This document shows positions 28,923 through 38,035 of a stretch of 64,000 nucleotides of DNA, in pieces. A program made the position numbers and the translations under genes. The notes below the pieces were generated by a model that worked only from the letters and a program-made list of their open reading frames with translations, did no database searches and was not told the DNA's origin. Position 1 is the first letter of the stretch, and each line of letters starts with the position of its first letter. Source of the stretch: Methylophaga nitratireducenticrescens (GTDB taxonomy: Bacteria > Pseudomonadota > Gammaproteobacteria > Nitrosococcales > Methylophagaceae); assembly GCF_000260985.4 (NCBI RefSeq), contig NC_017857.3:124001-188000 (forward strand), written 5' to 3'.

Positions 28923-29430
28923 AAATTTCTATCCAGTAGCCATCCGGATCCTGAATAAAAGCGATGCCTTTCATTTTTCCATCATTAGGTCGTTTAATAA
29001 ACGGCACACCAAAGGTTTCAAATCGCTCACAAGCGGCATCAATATCCGGCACCGCAAAGCCAATATGACCAAAGCCCCGTGGTTCACTATTACCGTTATG
29101 ATAAGCAACCTCATCATTGTCTTGATCACCCCAGTTATGCGTTAACTCCAACATAGCCGGACGGGCAAAAGTCTGTTTGATACGTTCATCGTTATTTTCA
29201 GACCAGTCCTGCCGCTGCTCCGGTGAAATAGCCGCCATGAAATATAAGGTGAATTGCATTTCAGGAAAATCAAACCGCTTGATCAGCGTCATCCCCATGA
29301 CTTCAGAATAAAACTTCAGAGTACGTTTTGGATCTTTAATCCGAAACATCGTTTGGTTAAACACATAGTCATGTGTTGCTGGATCATGCTGTTCGCTCAA
29401 TCCCTCTGCTTTATCAAAATGTCGACTCAT
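28876..29430 (-). CDS. gloA: Lactoylglutathione lyase (glyoxalase I), long form
   Basis: Converts the methylglyoxal-glutathione hemithioacetal to S-lactoylglutathione. At 184 aa it is the long type closer to the human and Pseudomonas zinc enzymes than to the 135-aa E. coli form. Metal ligands expected for that type are visible: Gln26 ([12 protein letters not shown]), Glu in LELTHNWG, His in [11 protein letters not shown] and Glu in [10 protein letters not shown]. It starts 26 bp after corA ends, on the same strand, and its 3' end overlaps the diguanylate cyclase gene. Confidence 0.93.
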   Translation of the reverse strand: MSRHFDKAEGLSEQHDPATHDYVFNQTMFRIKDPKRTLKFYSEVMGMTLIKRFDFPEMQFTLYFMAAISPEQRQDWSENNDERIKQTFARPAMLELTHNWGDQDNDEVAYHNGNSEPRGFGHIGFAVPDIDAACERFETFGVPFIKRPNDGKMKGIAFIQDPDGYWIEIFTPDRQPDLLKDHLV

Positions 29431-29456
29431 CTCTGACTGACTCCCTTGGAAAATGC

Positions 29457-30410
29457 TTACAACCAGCCTTTACGTTTGAAATAAAGGTATGGCGCCATGC
29501 CTGCTGCCACCATCAGACCAATGGCAAATGGATAACCGAAGCTCCAATCCAGCTCAGGCATATATTTAAAATTCATACCGTAAATACTGGCAATCAATGT
29601 TGGTGGCAGAAACACCACCGCGGCAATCGAGAACGTTTTGATGATCTGTGCCTGCTGGATATTGATAAACCCCTGAGTGGAATCCATTAAGAAATTTATC
29701 TTATCGAATAAAAATGTCGTATGCGACATCAATGTCTCCAAGTCCCGCAATATCTCATATAAGGTTTCACGGGAAGCACCCGCTTCTCGTAAGTGCCGTA
29801 ACAAGAATGAGATATCCCGTTGGGTGTCCATTAAACATAAACGGATCTTTCCGTTACTGTCTTCCAGACGCGCCAACTGACTTATGGCATCTTCCAGATC
29901 AGCACTTTCATCTTCTAAAACCAGATGACTGACACGTTCCAGCTGACGATGGATATCTTCCAGATTATCGGCATGATTTTCGACTTTTTGTTCCAACAGA
30001 GTGATCAGTAAATCCGTTGGCGTTTCACAACTCACCTGCCCACGACGAGCCCGCATCCGTAATAATCGAAAATCACTTAATTCGCCATCACGAATGGCAA
30101 TCAACCTGTCGGGCTGCAAAATAAACGCCACCGAAACCGTGTGATGTCGCCCTTCTGAATAACCGAGAAATAATGAATGCACATGCAGACCATCCTGATC
30201 GGTAAAGCACCGAGCTGAGGCCTCAATTTCTTCTACATCATCGACATCGGGTACTTCATCGCTGAACAAGGTCGCGAGTAATGCGCGTTCATCATCATCG
30301 GGCTCCAACGCATCAATCCAGTCGGCTTCTTTTAAATGATGCCCCAATACCTCGCCTTCAACTTTGATTTCCTTAATTAAGCCATGAGCAATTTTGTATA
30401 GGCGTAACAT
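29457..30410 (-). CDS. corA: CorA-family magnesium/divalent cation channel
   Basis: A 317-aa pentameric channel subunit. The large cytoplasmic N-terminal domain ends in a long charged stalk helix; then come two C-terminal membrane helices with the selectivity signature YGMNF (about 281-285) between them, followed by the acidic loop KYMPELDW. The tail ends KRKGWL, as in the CorA/ZntB superfamily. The acidic N-terminal patches ([19 protein letters not shown]) may sense divalent metal. Zinc export (ZntB) cannot be excluded, but GMN with MPELDW favours CorA. Confidence 0.88.
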   Translation of the reverse strand: MLRLYKIAHGLIKEIKVEGEVLGHHLKEADWIDALEPDDDERALLATLFSDEVPDVDDVEEIEASARCFTDQDGLHVHSLFLGYSEGRHHTVSVAFILQPDRLIAIRDGELSDFRLLRMRARRGQVSCETPTDLLITLLEQKVENHADNLEDIHRQLERVSHLVLEDESADLEDAISQLARLEDSNGKIRLCLMDTQRDISFLLRHLREAGASRETLYEILRDLETLMSHTTFLFDKINFLMDSTQGFINIQQAQIIKTFSIAAVVFLPPTLIASIYGMNFKYMPELDWSFGYPFAIGLMVAAGMAPYLYFKRKGWL

Positions 30411-30534
30411 GCCGGCTCCTAATTCGTTTGGGTTTGCCTGAGGGAATGGTTAAAACATTGTAACGCAAGACTATATCATGCTTCACAGACTATGACATTT
30501 GAGTGGCAATTCCATGACAGACTGATTTCAGACC

Positions 30535-30803
30535 CAGGGCTTGTTGATCTTTAATCTCCGCCTCTGTTGTGAGCTGAAAAAGCGTAAATCAAGGCACGTG
30601 GAGCGCCTTTTAGTAATTCTAAATAAGCGACGAATAACGCCGAGTGGCGCTTTTTCAGTCACAACCCGAGGGGCTGGGACTATTTTTGCGGTCGCCTGCG
30701 TTGTCAATCACTTATGTAGGAAGGCTACACTGCGTGCTTTCCGCCTTGTCGGACACAAAAATAGTCGCCAGCAGTGGTGGAGATTAAAGATCAATAAGCC
30801 CTG
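30535..30803. mobile_element. Nested palindromic MITE-like element, copy D (269 bp)
   Basis: The termini are inverted repeats of about 35 bp (30535-30569 and 30769-30803; 31 of 35 match) starting CAGGGCTTGTTGATC and CAGGGCTTATTGATC on opposite strands. Two further inverted pairs are nested inside: GTTGTGAGCTGAAAAAGCG (30566-30584) with CGCTTTTTCAGTCACAAC (30648-30665), and GACTATTTTTG (30678-30688) with CAAAAATAGTC (30756-30766). There is no transposase frame. It has the shape of a non-autonomous miniature element. Its right end runs 13 bp into the HEN1-like gene and supplies its stop codon. Confidence 0.78.
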
Positions 30804-31414
30804 TTAAATATCGCCATTTGAGTCGGTGAACCAAGCTGAGGATCCGCTTCACCAATTCCAGCAAATCGTACTTGATAGTCATGACGTGCAGCAACGCCCC
30901 TGGCCCATTGCTGAAATTTCTGCCGAGTCCATTCAAATTGATGATCCGGATCCCGAAACTGTCCGGGATACAGCCCATATAGCGGATTGTATTCGCAGTT
31001 AGGTGTTGTAAGTATGATTTGTTTTGGGCGCATCACTGCAAAAATATTTTGTTCAACCTTGGATAACAGCCTGGGCTCAATATGCTCAATGGTCTCAATC
31101 ATCACTGCCAGCGGGAAATGACAAAGCTCTGGAAGCGGTTCAGCATATGATGCGTTAATTAACTTTAATTGAGATGGCGTTTGCTGAAGGTATACTGCCA
31201 GTTTTTCACGCGCCTGCAGGATAGATAAACTGGATTGTTCAACACCGATAACCTGCTCAATTGGCGTTTCATTTAACAGCTGCCACAGAAAATTACCTGA
31301 TCCACAGCCTATGTCCAACAGCTGTTTGACCCCGCTTTGTTGAACTAATTTGAGGATGTGTTGATGGCGTACTTCATGCAAATCACTGATTTGGGTGTCT
31401 TGATTTGGGAACAT
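30791..31414 (-). CDS. HEN1-type RNA 2'-O-methyltransferase domain protein, stand-alone
   Basis: A 207-aa SAM methyltransferase. LDIGCGSGNF (33-42) is the SAM-binding loop. The metal-site pattern of HEN1 RNA 3'-terminal ribose 2'-O-methyltransferases is present: Glu107, Glu110 and His111 (IETIEHIEP), TTPNCEYN (136-143) and FRDPDHQFEWTR (153-164) with His158. The His111-His158 spacing (47) is close to that of the bacterial Hen1 metal ligands as I recall them (48). The N-terminal Pnkp-activating domain of bacterial Hen1 and a pnkp gene are absent. It lies 18 bp after mnmE on the same strand. The last codons and TGA fall in the terminal repeat of the element at 30535-30803. Confidence 0.75.
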   Translation of the reverse strand: MFPNQDTQISDLHEVRHQHILKLVQQSGVKQLLDIGCGSGNFLWQLLNETPIEQVIGVEQSSLSILQAREKLAVYLQQTPSQLKLINASYAEPLPELCHFPLAVMIETIEHIEPRLLSKVEQNIFAVMRPKQIILTTPNCEYNPLYGLYPGQFRDPDHQFEWTRQKFQQWARGVAARHDYQVRFAGIGEADPQLGSPTQMAIFNRAY

Positions 31415-31432
31415 GACATGCCTGCAAAAAGA

Positions 31433-32791
31433 TCATTTACCGATACAAAAACTGGAGAAGATGCGGTCTAGTAAATCTTCAGTCGTGAATGTCCCGGTAA
31501 TCTCCCCCAGAGCAGACTGAGCAATACGCAGTTCTTCAGCCAGTAATTCCCCCGCGCCCATTCCTGTCAGGCAGTCATAGCCTGCTTCAATGGCTTGTTG
31601 AGCACGCTGCAGAGCATCCAGATGCCGATGACGGGCCATAAATATTCCTTCTTCTTCCGGATGAAACCCCACCACCTCACACAAATGCTGGGTCAGCAAA
31701 TCCATCCCTTCGCCATTTTTAGCGGACAGATAGATCACAGATATACCATTTTCAAGCGTTATTTCAGCAGCATGGCCACTTTGGTCAATCTTGTTTCGAA
31801 TCAAGGTGAATGCTTTATCGCTCGGTAAAGCAGAAAGGATTTTTGTATCCTGCTCCGTCATGCCCAGCTGATCATCAATTAACAGCAGAATATGATCAGC
31901 TTGTGCCAGTTCGTTCTGCGTTCTGCGGATACCTTCCAGCTCAACGATATCACTGGTGGCATCATGCAGGCCGGCAGTATCGGAAATACGCAGTGGCAAA
32001 CCGCCCAGATGAATTTGCTCTCGTAATACATCACGCGTGGTACCGGCTACTTCAGTCACAATAGCGGCATCATGCCCCGCCAGCCGATTATGCAGACTGG
32101 ATTTGCCAGCATTGGGCTGACCAGCCAGAACCACACTGATGCCTTCACGTAATAAGCGGCCTTGTCGGGCACTGCCTTGAATGCCCGCCAGCGTTGCCAG
32201 TAGTTGCTGTAATTGTTTATCGACCTGAGCTTCACCGAGAAAATCGATTTCTTCATCAGCAAAATCAATTGAGGCTTCAACAAACATTCTTAAATAGGTC
32301 AGCTCTTGCAAGAAGTCATTAACCTTTTTGGAAAACTCCCCCTGCAACGAACGCATTGCACTACGAGCAGCCACTTCGGTTGAGCTTTCAATTAAATCTG
32401 CGACGGCTTCAGCCTGAGCCAGATCCATCTTGCCATTCAGAAATGCACGTTCAGAAAACTCTCCGGGCCTTGCCATTCTGGCACCCAATTCCACTGCTCG
32501 CTGGCATAAACGAGCCATCACCAATGGACTGCCATGCCCCTGTAATTCAATGACATCTTCACCGGTAAAGGATGCGGGTGCGGCAAAATACAACGCAATG
32601 CCGCTATCGATAATTTCTTTATCAGCTGCTCGGAAGTGGGTGAATTTCGCCTGACGGGTTTGGGCCAGTTTGCCGCAAATTTGCTCAGCTATCTGAGTAC
32701 TTTCAGGGCCGGATAAACGCACAACACCGACACCACCTCGTCCGGGCGCAGTGGCAATGGCTACGATAGTGTCGGTGTAATGTTCTGTCAT
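31433..32791 (-). CDS. mnmE: tRNA uridine-5-carboxymethylaminomethyl modification GTPase MnmE
   Basis: Works with MnmG to modify wobble U34 of several tRNAs. The 452-aa protein has the N-terminal tetrahydrofolate-binding domain (IVAIATAPGRGGVGVVRLSG), a helical domain, an inserted G domain with P-loop GQPNAGKSS (about 225), GTTRD and DTAGLHD, and the C-terminal CIGK that carries the catalytic cysteine. It is downstream of yidC on the same strand, the conserved order near dnaA. The HEN1-like gene follows 18 bp later. Confidence 0.96.
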   Translation of the reverse strand: MTEHYTDTIVAIATAPGRGGVGVVRLSGPESTQIAEQICGKLAQTRQAKFTHFRAADKEIIDSGIALYFAAPASFTGEDVIELQGHGSPLVMARLCQRAVELGARMARPGEFSERAFLNGKMDLAQAEAVADLIESSTEVAARSAMRSLQGEFSKKVNDFLQELTYLRMFVEASIDFADEEIDFLGEAQVDKQLQQLLATLAGIQGSARQGRLLREGISVVLAGQPNAGKSSLHNRLAGHDAAIVTEVAGTTRDVLREQIHLGGLPLRISDTAGLHDATSDIVELEGIRRTQNELAQADHILLLIDDQLGMTEQDTKILSALPSDKAFTLIRNKIDQSGHAAEITLENGISVIYLSAKNGEGMDLLTQHLCEVVGFHPEEEGIFMARHRHLDALQRAQQAIEAGYDCLTGMGAGELLAEELRIAQSALGEITGTFTTEDLLDRIFSSFCIGK

Positions 32792-32848
32792 AAATAACTC
32801 TGTTTACTCAACTGTAAACAGTGGAGATCCGTTTATGCTGCTGAAGGG

Positions 32849-34492
32849 TTACAACGCGCCCATTTTACGAGTGATATACCACTGCTGAGCAATTGATAGA
32901 AGGTTGTTGACCACCCAGTAAAGCACCAGACCTGCCGGGAAGAAGGCAAAAAAGACGGTAAAGACAATCGGAAAGATCTTCATCATCATCGCCTGCGCCG
33001 GATCCTGAGGCATCGGATTCAGTTTTTGCTGGAACCACATGGATAAACCAAACAGCACTGGTAAGACAAAATAGGGATCCATTGCCGTCAAATCATTAAT
33101 CCACAGAATGAAATCAGCCTGGCGCAGTTCAATACTTTCCACTAACACCCAGTAGAAAGCCAAAAAGACCGGCATCTGTACCAGAATCGGCAAACAACCA
33201 CCCAGCGGATTAATTTTCTCGGTGCGATACAAATCCATCATTGCCTGATTGAATTTTTGTTTATCGTCACCGTAGCGTTCTTTTAAAGTGGCCAGTTTCG
33301 GTGTCAATTTACGCATCGACGCCATTGACCGGTAGCTGGCTGCTGACAGTTTATAAAATGCCAGTTTGATCAAAATGGTCAGCAATACAATGGACCAGCC
33401 CCAGTTGCCCGTTAATTTATGCAGCCATTCCATGACGATAAATAACGGCTTGGAAATAATGGTCAGAATGCCGTAATCAACCGTTAAATCCAGATTATCC
33501 GCAACCGGCTCCAGCCGTTGATGTTCTTTCGGACCAAGGTAAATCTGATAAGAAGTCTGAGCTTGCTCACCATTTTCAGCGACGACCGCAGGGAAACGGA
33601 TACCGGCCGTATAATTTGTGTTGTTGATCGCTTTACCGTAAAGACTGATTTCCTGTAATGGTTCGGCAGGAATAAATGCTGCAACAAAATAATGCTGGAT
33701 CATTGCCGCCCAGCCGCCATTCACATCGCGACGGAAGTCATTTTTCTCCAGTTCACCGAAATCCACTTTTTCGTATTCATTACCCGGACTGGAAAAAACA
33801 GCTCCCGTATAGGTATAAATCATGAAACTATCGTCTTCAGGTTGATTACGATTAAATTGCGCATAGGGATAAGCGGCAAAACGTTCGCCAGACTGGTTTT
33901 CTATCTGATAATTAACGTCTACCAGGTAACTGTCACGGGTAAAAGTATAGGTTTTAATCACGGTCAGACCGTTATCAGATTCCCAACGCATCGGCACGCT
34001 CAGACTATCGGCATTCTCTCCCAGAACATATTCGGATTGTTCCGCAGTATAGGTTTCGTAATGTGTTGGTGCCGTGCCTTCCGCTCGTAAACCTGATTGG
34101 GTGACAAAGAAATTTTTACGGCTGTCATTTAATAACTGTACCGGCTCATCTGGCAAATCCACATCAACAGGATATTGTAATAATGCCAGTTCACGGATAT
34201 CCGCCCCTCGTAAATCAATTGTCGCTTCAATTACGTCGGTTTTTATACGGAGCTGATTGGCTGAAGTCGTTGTGGTTTGTTCGCTTTCCGGCAGAGCAGG
34301 CAAGCCATCAGCAGCATCTGCTGGTAACTCGGGTAAATCATCCTGAGACGGGGCGCTTTCTGAAACAGGCTGGTCTACATTATTCTGCGTTGCAACCTGT
34401 TGCGGACGCACATAGTCATTTTGCCAGGCTTCCCACAACAACAGAGAAACAATTAACAGGCCAAAAATAAACAGAGTTCTGAGGTTATCCAT
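32849..34492 (-). CDS. yidC: Membrane protein insertase YidC
   Basis: Inserts and folds inner-membrane proteins alone or with SecYEG. At 547 aa it is the long gammaproteobacterial type: an N-terminal membrane anchor (LRTLFIFGLLIVSLLLWEAW), a Pro/Ser/Glu-rich linker, a large periplasmic beta-sandwich domain (about 80-340) and the conserved five-helix core (from about 350, GNWGWSIVLLTILIKLAFYK, and PLGGCLPILVQMPVFLAFYWV). Its start overlaps the end of yidD by 8 bp. Confidence 0.96.
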   Translation of the reverse strand: MDNLRTLFIFGLLIVSLLLWEAWQNDYVRPQQVATQNNVDQPVSESAPSQDDLPELPADAADGLPALPESEQTTTTSANQLRIKTDVIEATIDLRGADIRELALLQYPVDVDLPDEPVQLLNDSRKNFFVTQSGLRAEGTAPTHYETYTAEQSEYVLGENADSLSVPMRWESDNGLTVIKTYTFTRDSYLVDVNYQIENQSGERFAAYPYAQFNRNQPEDDSFMIYTYTGAVFSSPGNEYEKVDFGELEKNDFRRDVNGGWAAMIQHYFVAAFIPAEPLQEISLYGKAINNTNYTAGIRFPAVVAENGEQAQTSYQIYLGPKEHQRLEPVADNLDLTVDYGILTIISKPLFIVMEWLHKLTGNWGWSIVLLTILIKLAFYKLSAASYRSMASMRKLTPKLATLKERYGDDKQKFNQAMMDLYRTEKINPLGGCLPILVQMPVFLAFYWVLVESIELRQADFILWINDLTAMDPYFVLPVLFGLSMWFQQKLNPMPQDPAQAMMMKIFPIVFTVFFAFFPAGLVLYWVVNNLLSIAQQWYITRKMGAL

Positions 34493-34721
34493 TGTGTTTT
34501 TTTGTCTTTAGTTCAGGAACAGGATCCACGCCGCCGGCGTGCCAAGGATGACAGCATGAGATTCGGCGTAAACCGAGCCACACACCACGAAGCGAGCCAT
34601 GCGTTTGAATGGCCTCAATCATATATTGGGAGCAAGTAGGTTGGAAGCGGCAGTGCATGCCCATGAACGGGCTTAATAAAAAGCGATACGCGCGAACAAA
34701 AGCGATTAGGATGTTTGCCAT
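34485..34721 (-). CDS. yidD: Membrane protein insertion efficiency factor YidD
   Basis: A 78-aa protein with the family motifs FVRAYRFLLSPFMG, CRFQPTCSQYMIEAI and CCHPWHAGGVDPVP, including the conserved cysteines. ATG 34721 (MANILIAFVRAYRF) is preferred over a start further up the frame because of GGTGG nearby and the family N-terminus. It overlaps rnpA by 16 bp and yidC by 8 bp, the usual compact rnpA-yidD-yidC arrangement. Confidence 0.94.
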   Translation of the reverse strand: MANILIAFVRAYRFLLSPFMGMHCRFQPTCSQYMIEAIQTHGSLRGVWLGLRRISCCHPWHAGGVDPVPELKTKKHNG

Positions 34722-35059
34722 TGTGCCACCACCGTTAACCAATGTCGCTCCAATGCTGCCCATAATTGCGACGAATCCCGCTGACTTATATCAGGACGTG
34801 ATAACACCACAATATCGATATTGGATAAAGTTGATTGGTGCTGTCGGAAAGATTCCCGAATAATCCGCTTTACCCGATTACGTTGACTGGCAAGTTTAAG
34901 ATGCTTCTTTGCGATCGCCAGTCCCAGTCGGGGATGCCCGACAGAGTTTTCAACGCTAAGAATCGTCAGACCACCGCCACCAGTGCGCTTACCCTGACGA
35001 AAAACCCGGGTAAAATCTCCCGGGCTATTCATTTTCATGGCTCGGCTGAAAGTGGCCAA
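34706..35059 (-). CDS. rnpA: Protein component of ribonuclease P
   Basis: Binds the 5' leader of pre-tRNA within RNase P. The basic signature SQRNRVKRIIRESFR and the LGLAIAKKHLK strand are present. The start is uncertain. The family N-terminus (E. coli FPRELRLLTPSQF) aligns with FSRAMKMNSPGDF, so the internal ATG at 35038 looks too late. TTG at 35059 has AGAGGG about eight bases upstream and gives 117 aa, close to the usual 119. A GTG at 35068 is the alternative. It is co-directional with rpmH, 28 bp upstream. Confidence 0.9.
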   Translation of the reverse strand: MATFSRAMKMNSPGDFTRVFRQGKRTGGGGLTILSVENSVGHPRLGLAIAKKHLKLASQRNRVKRIIRESFRQHQSTLSNIDIVVLSRPDISQRDSSQLWAALERHWLTVVAQWQTS

Positions 35060-35087
35060 GTCATGCACCCTCTGAGAACAGAGAGAA

Positions 35088-35222
35088 TTAAACAGAAAGT
35101 TTTGCGCGGCCTTTGGCTCTACGGGCATTAATAATACGACGGCCGCCGACAGTTTTCATACGTGCGCGGAAACCATGAGTGCGCTTGCGCTTCAGATTAC
35201 TAGGCTGAAAAGTTCTTTTCAT
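35088..35222 (-). CDS. rpmH: 50S ribosomal protein L34
   Basis: The 44-aa protein [20 protein letters not shown], ending in [11 protein letters not shown], is an unmistakable L34. The reading frame is open further upstream, but ATG 35222 with GGAG nine bases before it is the family start. It heads the rpmH-rnpA-yidD-yidC-mnmE run and has a strong promoter 80-110 bp upstream. Confidence 0.97.
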   Translation of the reverse strand: MKRTFQPSNLKRKRTHGFRARMKTVGGRRIINARRAKGRAKLSV

Positions 35223-35303
35223 TTCACCAACTCCAGGAATAACAATGGTTTTGCAGCCGGTAAGCGTCTCTCGAACGGAAACAGCCGGGGCAAAAGACAT
35301 GGG

Positions 35304-35333
35304 ATTATAGAGTTTGCAGGCATAACAAGTCAA
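35304..35333 (-). promoter_or_regulatory. rpmH promoter
   Basis: Read on the minus strand: TTGACT (35333-35328), an 18-bp spacer, and a perfect TATAAT (35309-35304), ending about 80 bp before the rpmH ATG. Confidence 0.75.
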
Positions 35334-35394
35334 ACCGCATTCATCCGGTCATGCAACATTATTTTACTTGCCAAAAGCCCCGCATGCAGATAAC

Positions 35395-35423
35395 TTTAGA
35401 TGCCCTGTCTGTCGCGCTATACT
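35395..35423 (+). promoter_or_regulatory. Candidate dnaA promoter
   Basis: TTTAGA (35395-35400), a 17-bp spacer and TATACT (35418-35423), about 65 bp before the dnaA GTG. The -35 is weak. The 265-bp rpmH-dnaA gap contains no TTATNCACA box on either strand that I can see. Confidence 0.5.
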
Positions 35424-35487
35424 ATCACGAAAGCCCGCAGTTATTAGTCTGTTTTCTGTAAACCTATATATTAGTCAAGGAGTTGCT

Positions 35488-36852
35488 GTGTCTTCACCCC
35501 TTTGGGAAAAATGCCTATCCCATCTCGAAGGTGATCTTTCGGCACAACAGCTGAACACATGGTTACGGCCTCTGCAAGCCATCGAAACGGAAGATAGTTT
35601 GCGCCTGTTGGCGCCAAATCCCTATGTTAAGGCCTGGGTTCATGAACAGCTTGAACAACAGATAAATGCGCTGATCAAAGGATTGACCAACGGCAACATC
35701 AATAAAATTGAAATCGAAGTCGGTACCAAAGATTCCATTTCCGCTGAAAAAACCAAACGTCGTGTCAAAACAACTGATAAAGCCCCCGCATCGATAGCAG
35801 TTTCTGAAACAGAACCTTCCCCGGCGATCGGCAGTCCGATGAACCCGTTGTTTACCTTTGATAATTATGTTGAAGGTAAATCCAATCAGATCGCCCGCGC
35901 AGCATCTTTGCATGTTGCCGAAGCACCGGGTACCTCCGGTTACAATCCTTTGTTTCTCTATGGCGGCACCGGGCTTGGCAAAACCCATTTAATGCTGGCG
36001 GTCGGCAACAAAATTCGCCAGAACAATCCTAAAGCACGAGTGATTTATTTATCCTCCGAGCGATTTGTACAGGACATGATTACCGCATTGCGCAATAACG
36101 CCATTGATCAATTCAAAGCGCATTACCGTAGTGCCGATGCATTATTAATTGATGACATCCAGTTCTTTGCCAAAAAAGAACGCTCTCAGGAAGAATTCTT
36201 TTATACCTTTAATAGCCTGCTGGAAGGCCAACGGCAAATCATTCTGACCTGTGACCGGTTTCCCAAAGAAGTCGAAAATCTGGATGAGCGTCTGCAATCT
36301 CGCCTGGGTTGGGGGTTAACCATCGCCATCGAGCCGCCAGAGCTTGAGACCCGCGTCGCGATTTTGATCAAAAAAGCGCAACAAAATCTGATTACCTTAC
36401 CGGATGATGTGGCCTTTTTTATTGCTAAACGTATTAAATCAAATGTCCGTGATTTGGAAGGTGCCTTGCAACGCGTCATGGCATTCTCGCGCTTTACTAA
36501 CCAGCCGCTGTCGATTGATATGGCTCAGGATGCATTAAAAGATCTACTGGCTTTGCACCAAAAACTGGTCACACTGGAAAGTATCCAGAAAACTGTTGCA
36601 GAATACTTCAAAATACGGGTATCGGATTTACTGGCAAAAAAACGCACGCGTTCGGTCGCCCGTCCACGACAAATAGCCATGGCGCTGGCAAAAGAGCTTA
36701 CCAGTCATAGCTTGCCGGAAATCGGTGAAGCGTTTGGTGGACGCGATCACACCACCGTTCTGCATGCTTGTCGAAAAGTGGTGGAACTGAAAGAAACTGA
36801 TAGCCGCATCGCGGAAGATTACCGTAATTTACTTCGTACTTTATCCAGCTAG
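35488..36852 (+). CDS. dnaA: Chromosomal replication initiator DnaA
   Basis: AAA+ protein that binds DnaA boxes and unwinds oriC. The start is GTG 35488, with AAGGAG five bases upstream, giving 454 aa from [20 protein letters not shown]. Domain I spans about 1-85, a variable linker about 86-115, domain III has the Walker [10 protein letters not shown] and Walker [10 protein letters not shown], and domain IV ends with the DNA-binding helix [15 protein letters not shown]. The reading frame continues upstream, but that part is not DnaA-like. dnaN follows 14 bp later. Confidence 0.97.
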   Translation: MSSPLWEKCLSHLEGDLSAQQLNTWLRPLQAIETEDSLRLLAPNPYVKAWVHEQLEQQINALIKGLTNGNINKIEIEVGTKDSISAEKTKRRVKTTDKAPASIAVSETEPSPAIGSPMNPLFTFDNYVEGKSNQIARAASLHVAEAPGTSGYNPLFLYGGTGLGKTHLMLAVGNKIRQNNPKARVIYLSSERFVQDMITALRNNAIDQFKAHYRSADALLIDDIQFFAKKERSQEEFFYTFNSLLEGQRQIILTCDRFPKEVENLDERLQSRLGWGLTIAIEPPELETRVAILIKKAQQNLITLPDDVAFFIAKRIKSNVRDLEGALQRVMAFSRFTNQPLSIDMAQDALKDLLALHQKLVTLESIQKTVAEYFKIRVSDLLAKKRTRSVARPRQIAMALAKELTSHSLPEIGEAFGGRDHTTVLHACRKVVELKETDSRIAEDYRNLLRTLSS

Positions 36853-36866
36853 CTGAGAGAGACATC

Positions 36867-37970
36867 ATGCAATTTACTGTGAGCCAAGACATTATTGCCC
36901 GTCCCTTACAACTGGTGTGCAGCATCGTTGAACGGCGCTCCACCCTGCCTATTTTGTCCAATATTCTGTTACGTTGCCGTGATCAGCAATTAACCATGAC
37001 AAGTACCGATATGGAACTGGAAATGATTGCCACACTGCCGGTAGCGGTCGAAAAAGAGGGTGAAACCACCGTCTCTGCCCGCAAGTTACTGGATATCGTG
37101 CGCGCCCTGCCCGCCAATGCCACCATCAGCTTTCAGGCTGAAGACAATAAATCACTGGTTCGGGCAGGAAAAAGTCGTTTTTCGTTAGCCACGCTTCCGG
37201 CAACAGACTTTCCGGACAGCGAAGGGGCAAACTACCTTGATCAACTGACCGTCCCCCAATCAGCATTAAAAGATCTGCTGGATGAAACCAGTTTTGCCAT
37301 GGCCAGCCAGGATGTAAGGTATTACCTGAATGGCCTATTACTGGAACGCGAAGAAAATACCTTGCGTGCGGTAGCAACAGATGGTCACCGACTGGCTTTG
37401 GGCAGTATTGAAACGGCTGAAAAAACCAACGAAAAACACAGCGTCATCGTGCCCCGCAAAGCCATTCTGGAGCTGGGACGTTTATTAGGTGATGTTACTG
37501 ATAACGTGACTCTGGCGATCAGTCCCCAGCAACTTAAAGTCGAACTGCCGGATATGCATTTCACTTCCAAGCTGATTGATGGCCAATTCCCTAACTACGA
37601 ACGTGTCTTACCGGTCGGTGGTGATAAAGAAGTCATTGCCGAACGAGATGAGCTTAAACAAGCATTATCCCGGGCTTCTATTCTGGCCAATGACAAGCAT
37701 CGCAGTGTAAAGCTGAATCTCAGTAACAACCTGCTTAAAGCCACCGTTACCAATCAGGAACAAGAGTCCGCTGAGGAAGAACTGGCAGTGGAATATAATG
37801 GTCCGGATTTGGAAATCGCTTTTAATAATGCGTACCTGCTGGATCTGCTCAACGCCATTCCCGATAACAAAGTAAAACTGTTATTTACTGATGAAAACAG
37901 CAGTGCGTTGATTACCCCAAATGATCCTAAATTCACACGGCAGTATGTGGTTATGCCGATGCGGTTGTAA
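36867..37970 (+). CDS. dnaN: DNA polymerase III beta sliding clamp
   Basis: Ring-shaped processivity factor of the replicase. At 367 aa with three clamp repeats it is full length. MQFTVSQDIIARPLQLVCSI starts it, ATDGHRLALG lies in the middle domain, and the C-terminal QYVVMPMRL is the standard ending that forms the partner-binding pocket. It is operonic with dnaA. recF and gyrB, which often follow, are absent: a terminator and the convergent heme genes come next. Confidence 0.97.
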   Translation: MQFTVSQDIIARPLQLVCSIVERRSTLPILSNILLRCRDQQLTMTSTDMELEMIATLPVAVEKEGETTVSARKLLDIVRALPANATISFQAEDNKSLVRAGKSRFSLATLPATDFPDSEGANYLDQLTVPQSALKDLLDETSFAMASQDVRYYLNGLLLEREENTLRAVATDGHRLALGSIETAEKTNEKHSVIVPRKAILELGRLLGDVTDNVTLAISPQQLKVELPDMHFTSKLIDGQFPNYERVLPVGGDKEVIAERDELKQALSRASILANDKHRSVKLNLSNNLLKATVTNQEQESAEEELAVEYNGPDLEIAFNNAYLLDLLNAIPDNKVKLLFTDENSSALITPNDPKFTRQYVVMPMRL

Positions 37971-37988
37971 AACGTTAATTTCAAATAT

Positions 37989-38017
37989 AAAAACGGCGCT
38001 TAAAAAGCGCCGTTTTT
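37989..38017. terminator. Bidirectional terminator between dnaN and hemY
   Basis: AAAAACGGCGCT and AGCGCCGTTTTT form a 12-bp perfect stem with a five-base loop. A and T runs on both sides serve the convergent dnaN (+) and hemY (-) transcripts. Confidence 0.93.
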
Positions 38018-38035
38018 ATATATTCTTGAAGAAGA

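Noticed and set aside
32056-32654. Frames on both strands within mnmE
   Set aside because: Alternative frames of a clear MnmE gene; no independent motifs.
35368-35487. 40-codon N-terminal extension of the dnaA frame
   Set aside because: Not DnaA-like, includes the promoter and ribosome site; the GTG at 35488 is the family start.
35524-35534. GATCTTTC match in dnaA
   Set aside because: It falls in conserved dnaA codons and lacks an inverted arm.
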